Positions 54,706-64,000 of a DNA stretch of 64,000 nucleotides are shown one piece after another. This stretch comes from Astropecten irregularis (lineage: Eukaryota > Echinodermata > Asteroidea > Paxillosida > Astropectinidae). The number at the start of each line of letters is the position of its first letter. Position 1 is the stretch's first letter. The DNA is taken from NCBI GenBank assembly GCA_963971285.1, contig OZ020245.1:19668983-19732982 (forward strand), given 5' to 3'. Under the pieces are notes generated by a model. It saw only the letters and a program-made list of their open reading frames with translations, did no database searches and was not told the DNA's origin. Position numbers and translations under genes: made by a program.

Positions 54706-55027
54706 GTAATATCATACTTTGGTTTTTGTCAAAGAAATACATATTCATGAGCAAAAATATCAAGGAAGATACAGTAACAGTCATCTGTGAATATTTCAGT
54801 CCCATACGGTGCCGACTTTTTTTAGAAAACAGTGAAAAACGCCTGCAGTATTTTAACAATCTTTTCAACTTAATTTATTGTCTTTCTGGATAAATACAGC
54901 ATTTCAGGCAGAACAAATTTAAACGGTATGTTTCTACCATCATCATCTTTATATCCTGTAAGTTATAGGTAAATCTGTGTGGAAATTTCGGTTTCAGTAT
55001 GCTACCAAAGTATGATGCTACCTTTAA
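54706..55027 (-). mobile_element. TTAA-MITE family A, copy 19
   Basis: Left terminus eroded (TGTAATATCATACTTTGG); right end GATGCTACCTTTAA. Confidence 0.8.
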
Positions 55028-55435
55028 TAATATAGTCAGACAGAATTAAGAATGCAAGCATGTCTGAGCTTTAAGCTAATGCGTCTGTATGTTTGCCCTG
55101 TGTAAATGTCATGAAGGCAAACAATCAATTTATCCAGGAAGCAGAATGGAGCTGCTAACGCGCCGGCCAATATATGCAAGCGAGAGAGACCCCTTGTGTC
55201 AATTTGCAATACCCAGGCGGTGTCAGAAAAAAAAGGAAGGGCACGATAATCGAGGATGCAAGACTTTATTTCTGGCCAAATTGGAATGATCACCGAGAGG
55301 CCGCTAATTCGTGAAATAGATGTTAGGCAAGAGGGAATCAAACCAAAAAATCAACAGAAGAGAATGAGAATATAAAACTTACTGTAGTTTTATGAACTGG
55401 GGCTGATTGTAATAAAATGGTCTTAAATGATGGGC
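55028..55435. other. Intronic sequence, nothing recognised
   Basis: No feature supported. Confidence 0.3.
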
Positions 55436-55814
55436 TTAAAGGTAACATCATACTTTTATTTTTATGAAAGAAATACAGATTCATGGGCAAAAATACCAAG
55501 ACAGATACAGTAACAGTCATCTGTGAACATTTCAGTCCCATAGGGTGGCCACTTTTTGAGAAAACAGTGAAAAACAGCCACAGTATTTCTTAAGTCTTTT
55601 CTCTTTTATTTTTGATCCTTTAAAAGATGAAAATGATTTTCAGTCATTGTTTTACTAATTTCTGGATAAATAGGGCCTACACCATTTCAGGCGGAATGAT
55701 TTTAACGGTAGGGCATATGTTTCTACCAACACTATCTTCATACCCTGTAAGTTATAGGTAAATCTGTGAACATTTCTGTTTTGATTTCTTACCAAAGTAT
55801 AATACTACCTTTAA
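55436..55814 (-). mobile_element. TTAA-MITE family A, copy 20
   Basis: TTAAAGGTAACATCATAC to ATACTACCTTTAA. Confidence 0.85.
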
Positions 55815-55847
55815 GGATGCAGACCAAAGCTGACTTTCTCTCTTAGC

Positions 55848-56142
55848 CGGGCCCAATTTCATGGAATCCGTTACGGCCTATTTTTGTGCTTACAAACACA
55901 GCTACGCGTGAAATCTATTTCATGGAATCCGTAAGCAGACCTTTCGGTTAGCGAAGAATTTCTAGGGTAACCGTGATAATTTTCTGCTAACGCGCTGCCG
56001 TATGCATTTTGCACAAATTCCTTGCTTACCGTTACCAAAAAGGAAACTCTTCCGCGAAATACGCTAACCGTAACCAAAAAAAGTCTGCTACCGTAAGCGA
56101 AGAATTTTTGCTAATGGTAACGGATTCCATGAAATTGGGCCC
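55848..56142. mobile_element. MITE with GGGCCCAATTTCATGGAATC ends
   Basis: The left end GCCCAATTTCATGGAATCCG pairs with CGGATTCCATGAAATTGGGC on the right. The first 80 bp contain a second ATTTCATGGAATCCGTAAGC, and GCTAACCGTAACC/GGTTAGCG words face each other inside. The terminal GGGCCCAATTTCATGGA resembles family H ends. Confidence 0.85.
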
Positions 56143-56814
56143 AGGTCTTGAGTAAGACAACAAAGTTAGCCCATTGCAATAAGCCAGTCTTTCATAGCCC
56201 CTTGTGGAGTTATTGATTCACCCATGGTTACTGACAAATTTCCAGTCTGTGATGTGTGTAACATGTACAGTTTGAACAACTTGTGCACATAATCATGTTG
56301 CTGGATGGCTTGAATCACAATGAAAAATAAAAATGGAAAAACTCAATGAAACCCTCATCGGTATAACTCATTACCATCATATTAACCACAGGATTCAGCC
56401 TGCCCTCAGAAACCCCTCTGTCAGCCCAAGGCTATTCTGTTTAAATCTTCAACAACTAAGTAGAAATTGCTATTTTGGCAACAAAAGTTATTACAACATG
56501 CAATCAAGTAAGGGAAATTCCAAACAAAGACAGTTTTAAGCCTGCTCCAAGCAGGCTAACTCTGTTAGGACTGGCTAAGCAGCAAGACTGCTTCATTGCA
56601 ATGGTCTAACTTTTAAACCAACTAGGTCTAAGTCATTTAAGACCGGCTAGAGCTATAGACAGCTTTAAGACTGCTTTTTGCAATCCACCCCGATCAAATT
56701 CGAAACACAGCTTCGGGGGAATGATTTGGGGGGAGGACTTGTCATCAGTGCATGAAAATAGTGACGACATACGCCTTGATACATTTGTGCATTGCCTGTT
56801 ATAAGGTGGTAAAG
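56143..56814. other. Intronic sequence, nothing recognised
   Basis: No exon or repeat boundaries supported. Confidence 0.3.
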
Positions 56815-56990
56815 GTTGGCATAGCGACATCATAGTGGTTCTCTCCTCGCTAAATGTCACCTCTGTGGTCCGGATCTCGAATCACATTGGGGGCACGGTT
56901 CTATGAGGACTGGGTGTTGCAGTCCTTTTTTTGATCAATTCCTCCCACCTCCAAAACTGCCATTTTTCTTTCTTAAGTCTCCGTTTTGTA
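56815..56990 (+). mobile_element. SINE-like element, family S3, diverged copy
   Basis: GTGGTTCTCTCCTCGC, CACCTCTGTGGTCCGGATC, TTCCTCCCACCTCCAAAACTG match the copy at 51325. The B box is decayed. Confidence 0.6.
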
Positions 56991-57283
56991 AACACCAATA
57001 GTATGATCACTTTATTATTTATTACTATGGAATAGCTTTTCACTGGTGCCCTGTAGGGTACTGTAGATATCCACAAAGCAGTGTGAATCTACCTTTATAT
57101 ACCGGCGGTACTTCACCGGTTCACACCAGGTGGTGGGGCACATAACATACAGCAGCGCATCTGTGCCAATTTTAACAACTTACCCATGTGCCCCAAGTGT
57201 CATTTTATTGTCTGGTGTTCAGATCTTATGAGTCATGTACTTGAGATAGATACAATATTTCACAGGATTTTTACAAGCGGGAA
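56991..57283. other. Intronic sequence
   Basis: Nothing recognised. Confidence 0.3.
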
Positions 57284-57480
57284 CATTTGCTTAATAAGCA
57301 TGAGAAGTCTTCCTTGATCAAACAGGATAACCAACCAAATTTGACATTTATTGCTTTTGACTTGTAATCTGGCATTGTTTGCTGAGCATAACATTCACTA
57401 AGGATTTTCTTTTTCATTAATACCCAGGATTTTGGTGCTTAAGCAAACTTGGTGCTTAAGTACCTCTCAATTGGCCCCAG
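57284..57480. mobile_element. MITE family H, TTAAGCAC subtype, copy 3 (left end lost)
   Basis: Contains GTCTTCCTTGATCAAACAGG and ends TGCTTAAGTACCTCTCAATT followed by GGCCCC. Confidence 0.65.
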
Positions 57481-57772
57481 GTTATAAAAGGGGATATTTT
57501 CAATAGCCAAATCTTTGTAAACCGTGGAGCCAAGTTTAGGTAAGCTAGGTCATTCTATATTTTCTTTTGAGATTCTCTTTTGTGAGGGGGGGGTGTCGTA
57601 TCCAAAATGGAGACTAAAAACAATAATTCAGTCAGTTTTCATTGTGGTTATATTTGATGATTTTATTTAAAAAGTTTTATCCTCTTTGAGTGATCCCCTA
57701 TGTACCGTTCCCAGGTTGCAGCATTGCTGTGCGTATCCTTTTAATGATCCTTGGGGTAGGCCGGTATGTGGG
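57481..57772. other. Intronic sequence
   Basis: Nothing recognised. Confidence 0.3.
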
Positions 57773-57940
57773 TGGTTTCATGGCTTCTGACTGCCAAATG
57801 AATAAAGATGATTGACTATTATGGACACCACCAACGTAGGGCTGGATGGGTCAGTTGGTAAAGCGCCTGTACGATAATCAGGAGGTCGCCAGTTCGAATC
57901 CCACTCCAATCAATTTTTCTTTGTTCACTTTTCAAAATGG
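57773..57940 (+). mobile_element. tRNA-derived SINE, family S1, best copy
   Basis: Leader CATGGCTTCTGACTGCC, then a tRNA-like part with A box TCAGTTGGTAAAGCGC at 57851 and B box AGTTCGAATCC at 57891, then TTTTTCTTTGTTCACTTTTC. It lacks a coherent cloverleaf, so I do not call a tRNA gene. Confidence 0.8.
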
Positions 57941-58229
57941 AGTCACAGTTTGCTTTGGGATGCATCCATGTGCCACTGAATGTGAAGGCATCTTGTTTGG
58001 AGATAGGGTACCTCTTCTCTTGAGAACATTTTCCCTCTGGCTTACTGCTGCTGCATATTATGAATACTGATACATGAACCCATCCATCATTTTGTTGATG
58101 ATCAGCCCATAGATCAGAGAGGCCGTCTTCACAACTGCACTGCTACCTGAACTAGCATGGGCTACTGAACAAAATACAGTACCTGAAAACCTATGGCCCT
58201 CAGAAATCTCCCTTGAGGACACCACTGAC

Positions 58230-58736
58230 CAGTGTTGGAGTAGAGTCCTCAGATCCGAGTACAGAGTACTCGGAGTACATTCAAGGTCGAGTACAGGGCC
58301 GAGTCCGAGTACCAAAGTCTGAGTTTACGTCCGAGTACATCAGTACCAACACACAGTGCAAAAACAAAATGCAGTTTGTTTCACAAAGATGCTTATAATT
58401 GGATGTTGATCATGTTGTGCCACTCTTCTCAGAAATTAATATTTTTCAAACCTTGCAAATGACACTGTGCTGCTTACTCTGTTTGATACTAAACTGCTGA
58501 TCTTCATACTCCCATTGTATAATTTATCGGAAATTGACAACATTATCAGCCATGAAATTGTAATGAAAATGAAATTTTCACTGAATGGTCATTAAGTACT
58601 CCCAAAATTCAAGCACATGGAATTGAGTACAGGCACATTTATTTTTGAGTACTTTTTATCGAGTACGGGCCAAGTACATTTTATTTCCTAGTACTTTGAA
58701 TCGAGTACGGGCCGAGTATTTGTCTGTACTACACTG
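58230..58736. mobile_element. GAGTAC-rich hAT-like MITE
   Basis: Begins CAGTGTTGGAGTAGAGTCC and ends GTCTGTACTACACTG, giving CAGTGT/ACACTG terminal repeats. The GAGTAC word (or complement) recurs more than ten times near the two ends. I could not find an 8-bp target duplication. Confidence 0.55.
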
Positions 58737-59144
58737 ACTCTGCAGTGGGCTAAGTCTGGATAGTAAAGGATTAGTGACTGAAAGACTGGCACACACCGTG
58801 GCTCGCACCTTTTGCCATTGACCTAAAGGCACCCCAGCAACTCCATGAAAGTTGATACGGCCCCAGGGCAAAGCCAGAGGATTATATCCTCCTTTGATGT
58901 GATATATTGAACCTTTGAAGACTTTGATCTCATGTGATTTTTTTTCCACAAGGTGGGAAACTGATTTTAAGTGATAGATATATTGTTCTCTTTCACACCC
59001 ATATTGTTGGAAAGTCAAATGAGATTTGGCACGCAAACCTACAAATCCATTGACTGTTATAGTGCCTGAGTCATAAATTTCAGAAATTTATGATAATTGC
59101 TGTTCATTTTTTTGCAGCCAATATCTCATTTGAGAAAGTTAATG
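58737..59144. other. Intronic sequence, nothing recognised
   Basis: No feature supported. Confidence 0.3.
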
Positions 59145-59390
59145 TTATGTGGATTGGTTTGCGGAAACACCATGTAAGAATCATTCGTACTTTCGCACTT
59201 CTATTTCGTTCGCACTTCTTGTAAGGTCTCAACATTTCGACTAGCCCGCTCTAGTCATCATCAGGAGATCCTGTCCTCATCAGGAGGACTAGAGCAAGTC
59301 ACTCGAAACAAACGAAATAGAAGTGCAAAAGTACGAAAGATTCTTGCATGGTGTTTCCGCAAACCAATCTGCATACTAATTAACACCATG
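59145..59390. mobile_element. Foldback element with long arms
   Basis: Left arm GATTGGTTTGCGGAAACACC...TTTCGCACTTCTATTTCGTT; right arm AACGAAATAGAAGTGCAAAA...GGTGTTTCCGCAAACCAATC. Between them GACTAG...CTCTAGTCATCATCAGG and CATCAGGAGGACTAGAGC also face each other. The arms are about 60-70 nt. Confidence 0.85.
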
Positions 59391-60200
59391 CAAAGCCTCA
59401 AATCTTTCTTAAAGTTAATGTCACAATAAAAACATGAATTTTATGACTTCATCAACTATGCACCGATCCAGTAGCAACGTAGCCCACAATAGCAACGTCC
59501 AAGCAACGACGCACATGCGCACACACACAACGTGTCACTATCGCCCACATATGCGAAGCGTTGCACACTCTCAACCGCTGAAAGTAGCTCTCTTCGTTGG
59601 ATTTTGGTTTTGCAAAAGGCCAAAAATGTACATTTCCTCTCAGCCAGGGCATCGAGAGTCAGAATTACAATGAATAATATAAACACCGCTTGAATATGGT
59701 TAACAATAAAACTCGGATTTGTAAAAGAATTTGCCTTGTACTTACGAAACAAAAGTAAACTCAACAAAAACTGCATAGTAAAGAATACAAAATGTAAAAC
59801 ATTTTGTCGGGACAAAATGGCGGCAATTTGTTGGACCTTAAATAACGCGTTACACAACAATCCTCTTTCATTCTTTTAGCTAACTGAAATGTTACAAGGT
59901 TTTTTGGCAGTACGGTTTTGCTGCGTAGGTAAATTTCCCTTGTGCATGAACACAGTCTCCACATCATGAAAAGGCACTAAGGAAGTATTGCATTGGTTAT
60001 TATGATTGTTTGAGCAATAATAGGCATAAATCTCCAAGGGGTTTTCTGCCTGTTCCAAGTTCTGAATAAGTTTGCTTGTGAAACAAGTCAAACTAAACAT
60101 TTATGTGGTAGCAGTTAAGGTCAGATTTATGGTTCTGTTTTTGTACTGTGCAAGCACTTGGCCATCACAAGGATTGCTGTCACCACCTCAAGACAGCAGT
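59391..60200. other. Intronic sequence, nothing recognised
   Basis: Open frames up to 134 codons on the minus strand have no recognisable product. Confidence 0.3.
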
Positions 60201-60788
60201 GCCCAATTTCATACAGCTACTAATAAGCACCAAAATTTGCTTAAAGGTAGTATCATACTTTGGTAAGAAACCAAAACAGAAATCTTCACAGATGTATGTG
60301 TAACTTTATACAGGGTATGAAGATGGTGGTGGTAGAAACATACCGTTAAAATATTTCCGCCTGAAATGGTGTATTTATCCAGAAATAAGTAAAACAACGA
60401 CCGAAAATCTTTTTGATCTTTGAAGAGATCAAAAATAAAGGACTGAAGAAATATTGTGGCTGTTTTTCACTGTTTTCTGAAAAAGTGGGGTACCGTATGG
60501 GACTGAAATTTTCACAGATGACTGTTAATGTATCTGTCTTGATATTTTTGCCCATGAATTTGAATTTCGTTGATAAAAACCAAAGTATGATATTACCTAG
60601 GCACCAAAAACTTTGGTAAATTAAATCAGTATGCCAGCCCAAACTCCTTGTGAATTATATGCTTAGCACAAACAAAGACAAAAGCAGTCAACATCACATG
60701 AAAATGTTTGGCAATCCTGTTTGATCAAGGAAGACTTTTCATGCTTAAGCAAATTTTGTGCTTAAGCAGCTCTATGAAATTAGCTTGG
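60201..60788. mobile_element. MITE family H, TTAAGCAC subtype, copy 4, interrupted
   Basis: Left part GCCCAATTTCATACAGC to AAAATTTGCTTAA (60201-60244) and right part from AGGCACCAAAAACTTTGG to GCTCTATGAAATTAGC. The gap is exactly a family A MITE inserted in the element's TTAAGCAC site. Confidence 0.85.
60241..60598 (+). mobile_element. TTAA-MITE family A, copy 21
   Basis: TTAAAGGTAGTATCATAC at the left. The right end reads GATATTACCT then AGGCACC, so the right TTAA has decayed. Confidence 0.85.
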
Positions 60789-61301
60789 GGCCCCAACCTG
60801 TTGTGTAGGCCACCGAATTCCCCTCCCAACGAAAATGCAAATAGGCCTATATATTTTTTATATCCCCCGCAAATCATGTCAACTCGTACAAATATTTGGT
60901 CGTATCCTAGATTAATATTTATTGTACATTTGTACTTCTGAGCCTTCTGGTGAGAATTAATGAATGTAATATTTGGAACAGACAGTTTATATTTACTAAA
61001 CAGCTGCACAGGTGAATAGCTGTCGGAGCTTAGCACTGTAATGACGTCATTCTAAATATCCAGATGTCAGATAATTGTTACTGAATTTGCAATGCATAAT
61101 TAGGCTATATTGTGAATTTGATAAAAAAAAATTCTGAGAAAGTGGGTACTTGATTGATTTTATAGTTTTGAACTTCTATTTTTGGAATGAATATAGCACT
61201 TTTGATGTATTGTTTCAGGAAATTGATATGATACAGCTGTGCAGGGTATTAAATTAGCAACACGGTAACAGAAAAATTAACAGTTAAAATATAATTGCTG
61301 G
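60789..61301. other. Intronic sequence, nothing recognised
   Basis: No feature supported. Confidence 0.3.
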
Positions 61302-61620
61302 TTCAAAGGTACTATCATACTCTGGTTATGGTAGCATACCGAATATACCTATAGGCTATAAGTAACATGGTATAAAGATGGTGATGGTAGAAATATGGTT
61401 CAAGTTTTTCTGCCTGAAACATGTGAAATGCTGTATTTATCAAGAAAAGAGTTTGTTGAAAAGATTTTTTTACTAAAAAATACCCTGGGCGTTTTACACT
61501 GTTTTCTCAAAAAGTGGGACTGGAATTTTCATAGACGACTGTTGCTCTATCTTTCTTGATATTTTTACTTTATGAACCTGCATTTCTCCGACAAAAACCA
61601 AAGTATGATATTACTTTTAA
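61302..61620 (+). mobile_element. TTAA-MITE family A, copy 22
   Basis: TTCAAAGGTACTATCATACT at the left (TTAA mutated to TTCA) and GATATTACTTTTAA at the right. Interior shortened. Confidence 0.8.
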
Positions 61621-61794
61621 GCAGAATGTATATTGTTATATCTCCCCAAAAATGGTTTGTAAAGTTAATTTTAGCTCCTCGGAATTAGATGGAAATCATG
61701 GAATGAATATTTGGTTTATAGCGGGACTTTTAGCACAACATGCATGTTTGTCAGAAGGTTATTCTATAATTATAACTACTTTCATTCTCGGCAG

Positions 61795-61987
61795 GTTTAT
61801 TTGCACGGCCTATTATCAGCACGGCACCCTGCGGGACTTCCTGCACAATCACCCACGGACCATCCAAGAGAGTCACGTCCACGCCATAGCCACCCAGGTC
61901 TCGGCCGGCATGTCCTACCTCCACGCCATGAGCATCATTCACGGCCTCCTAGAAACCACCAGCGTGTTGATTGGCGGCCATGTCGAG
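61795..61987 (+). CDS. Receptor-pseudokinase gene, exon 4 coding: hinge to catalytic loop of the kinase-like domain
   Basis: Acceptor TTCATTCTCGGCAG ends at 61794. Entered in phase 2 (AG plus G makes Arg473), and left in phase 0 at GAG|GTAGGT (an alternative donor, GTAATT, is 4 bp on). Residues 473-537. FICTAYYQHGTLRDFL (474-489) matches the beta-5/hinge/alpha-D signature of tyrosine-kinase-like domains. VSAGMSYLHAMSIIH (508-522) matches alpha-E. The catalytic loop is H522-G-L-L-E-T-T-S-V-L in place of HRDLKxxNVL: R to G, catalytic D to L524, K to E526, and the Mg-binding N to S529. Together these changes predict no phosphotransfer. Similar HG.L loops occur in receptor guanylate cyclase kinase-homology domains and in JAK JH2 domains. 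The DFG segment and C-lobe must lie downstream, beyond the window. Confidence 0.75.
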
Positions 61988-62519
61988 GTAGGTAATTGTG
62001 TACGTTCTTGGAATGCATCGCGTTCTTCCGGTCGGATGGCCGGGAATCGAGTCACTCTCTGAAGATACTTAGAGGTTCCACGCTTCTTAATTGGAAACTC
62101 AAGCCTTTCTTTTCAGAGTAGAGTCGGGAAGGTTGTTGACAGAAGTTACTGGCTGCATAGGGATCTTGTCACGATTTTTGCGTCTGTTTTTTTCTCCCTG
62201 ATAAAGTCAGTTTATCAGTAATCTGAAGTTAATTACATTGAAGCTTGAAGATTTTCTTCAAGTAGCGCTCCTTAGTCGCCAATGATGTCAGTTCTTTATT
62301 GAAATTCCAGACAAACACATTTCAGAATTGTCATGCTTGAGTTGGGTGTGAACTTAACAATCATTGTCTACGATCATGGTCCATGTTTGAGCGGCATCAC
62401 AATTTCAAGCCTTGTTTTTTCGCATTAGAACAGAGATTTGTTTTTAATCAGTTTGAAAGATTTACCAAAGCAAAGAATTCTTGAATGATAGACACCTTTT
62501 CACAATTCATATTTATGGC
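61988..62519 (+). other. Start of intron 4 of the receptor-pseudokinase gene
   Basis: Follows the donor at 61988. No exon encoding the DFG segment was found up to the right edge. Confidence 0.5.
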
Positions 62520-62652
62520 GTCTGCACTAGTAAGCAGGAGGCCGTGGGTTCGAATCCCACCTGAGCCAGCACGTGATTATTTTCACGTGCACTCACAAGC
62601 ACTTAGTATACAGTGCTCATCCACGTCGGTGAAGGGCAAGCCTAGTTTGCAT
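62520..62652 (+). mobile_element. tRNA-derived SINE, family S2, head-truncated copy
   Basis: Starts CTGCACTAGTAAGCAGGAGG, has B box GGGTTCGAATCCC, body CACAAGCACTTAGTATACAG and tail GTCGGTGAAGGGCAAGCC, matching the full copy at 40632-40841. Confidence 0.85.
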
Positions 62653-62853
62653 ATTATCATATTAGTTTGTTAGTATATAAATATTAGAGGTGTTTAAAAC
62701 TAACTTGATAATTATGAAATAATTTTGGAAGTATTGAACAAATAAATACAGCTTTATCTTAGTGAAAAATTGGAAAGCCATGCTAGATGGAAGCCATAAT
62801 GGTATGACAATCGTGGAGACATGTTGAGCTAGAAGATAGTAAATTCTGGATTG

Positions 62854-63102
62854 GACCTTAAGGAGACAAGGTTTGCTATAAATTTGACCTTAGGGAGACA
62901 CCGAACATTAAGGAGACATTTTGGTGTCTCCCTTAATGTTTTAGGTACCTTTTATAGACACATTTTTTATAGAAAATAGAGAATGCTTTCAATAGGAACA
63001 TATGTAAATTTCGAGTTCATTGGTTTGGAGGATGTTTAGAAATAGATAAGTAAAGTTTAATGCACGACCCTATGGGAATGTCTCCCCAAGGTCCCATTTA
63101 GG
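62854..63102. mobile_element. Small inverted-repeat element with internal hairpin
   Basis: GGACCTTAAGGAGACA at the left pairs with TGTCTCCCCAAGGTCC at the right. An inner hairpin pairs AACATTAAGGAGACA with TGTCTCCCTTAATGTT at about 62909-62940. Part of it recurs near 7950-8030. Confidence 0.7.
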
Positions 63103-64000
63103 ATAATTTATAATTTATTGAATATTATTTATACATTGCGTTAGAGCATCTGTCGGAATATGGATCTTTTCCACATATGGTTTGTGTGTCTAGTTTCTGG
63201 CCCACCGTTAGTACATTAGTGGATGTCATTCACCATGTAGTCAGGGGGTACCGACTTAATGCATATTACCTTCAAGTGAAAAAAAAAAAAGGAGAAAAAA
63301 AAATTATAAAATGAGCAATTACAATAGGAAATATCCTGGCCATGGAGTACGTATAGCTGTCATTAGAGATCCAGATGACATTTGATGTCAGGACGTGATG
63401 TGACGTGAGCACAGTATGGCCTTGATGGATCTAGCGCCACTCTGTCCTTGGCTTAGATCTGGCGCTCAAACACCCCTCCCCCCTCCACCCTCCCCCCCTA
63501 GCCACTCCTGAATGCATTATTTATTGTTTACATCACTTTCACTCGCTACCCCCTTCCCCGATGAAAGACATGCCCCCGACTTATTGAGTTATGAGGCAGA
63601 ATAATTCCCCCTGAGAATCGCAGGATCTGTTTATCAAATATACCCTAAGAAACAGGTCTCGGCAGTGCATAAGTGCATTACCCAAAACAATGAAACCACT
63701 AATTAGGATTGAGTGCGTAATTAAAGAGTGACCCACAAGAAACAAGCAAATATGTTCAGTCTTAATTAAGAAATTGAAAAGAGGAACGTTTAGGCCCTAT
63801 ACGTGCAGTTATAACCGTCATATCTTCAGAAATATTTATCATTCTCTTATAACATGGCCAGGAAATTTGCCACACAATTTACGACAAATGTATAACATTT
63901 CATATGTTGATATAATTACTGTTTGCTCTTTTTGTCCCTTTTTCGGTTCAATCAACATTTCTTCTGCGCTATTACAATTTATATAAAGTGATCATTTATA
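63103..64000. other. Right edge, nothing recognised
   Basis: Presumed intron. Poly-A near 63280-63303 and C-tracts near 63474-63500. No exon recognised. Confidence 0.3.

Larger units (their letters stand above)
48790..61794 (+). other. Intron 3 of the receptor-pseudokinase gene (about 13 kb)
   Basis: GTAAGA donor, TTCATTCTCGGCAG acceptor. The kinase-like fold continues directly from exon 3 to exon 4, so no exon is expected between them. The intron is packed with the repeats listed below. Confidence 0.7.

Noticed and set aside
57840..57905. Possible tRNA gene
   Set aside because: A and B boxes are present but the sequence does not fold into a proper cloverleaf by eye, and the same leader and tail recur at 43501-43639, so it is a SINE.
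61988..62062. Extension of the exon 4 frame to a stop at 62062
   Set aside because: The reading crosses a good GTAGGT donor and the following residues lose all kinase similarity, so it is taken as intron.

Overview
The window looks like a piece of an invertebrate animal nuclear genome, probably a marine deuterostome such as an echinoderm. Genes are split by long introns with GT-AG borders, spacers are AT-rich, and short transposon-derived repeats (MITEs) and tRNA-derived SINEs are very dense. There are no operons and no prokaryotic signals. The taxon is inferred from this texture and is not proven.

Layout: 1-11.2 kb is mostly repeats: TTAA-flanked MITEs, a 223-bp tandem repeat, a 114-bp minisatellite and one weak minus-strand terminal-exon candidate. 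At 11.2-12.2 kb is an intronless RING/TRAF-zinc-finger protein, probably an E3 ubiquitin ligase. At 19.9-32.3 kb are three intact, intronless paralogues of a protein family I do not recognise. The first two are convergent and lie on arms of a roughly 4-kb inverted duplication; the third follows in the plus orientation. Their 5' flanks are also homologous, so they arose by DNA-level duplication. At 32.6-32.9 kb is a broken mariner/Tc1-type transposase.

From about 37.2 kb to the right edge I read one large plus-strand gene. Its first coding exon (38294-39245) encodes a complete class A (LGR-like) seven-transmembrane receptor with CWVP in TM6 and GPFLY in place of NPxxY in TM7. Three further exons (45493-45713, 48545-48789, 61795-61987) have clean splice sites and matching phases (1, 0, 2). 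They add a linker and a tyrosine-kinase-like N-lobe, hinge and catalytic-loop region. The catalytic loop reads HGLLETTSV where an active kinase has HRDLKxxNV, so the domain should be a pseudokinase. The gene runs off the right end. A class A GPCR fused to a pseudokinase is the most exciting candidate in the window.

The rest is intron or intergenic DNA. About 22 copies of one TTAA-flanked MITE family (roughly 360 bp, about a tenth of the window) are spread throughout, with at least five other TTAA-flanked families, several foldback elements and three SINE families. Nested insertions, empty sites and target-site duplications give a relative history of the locus.
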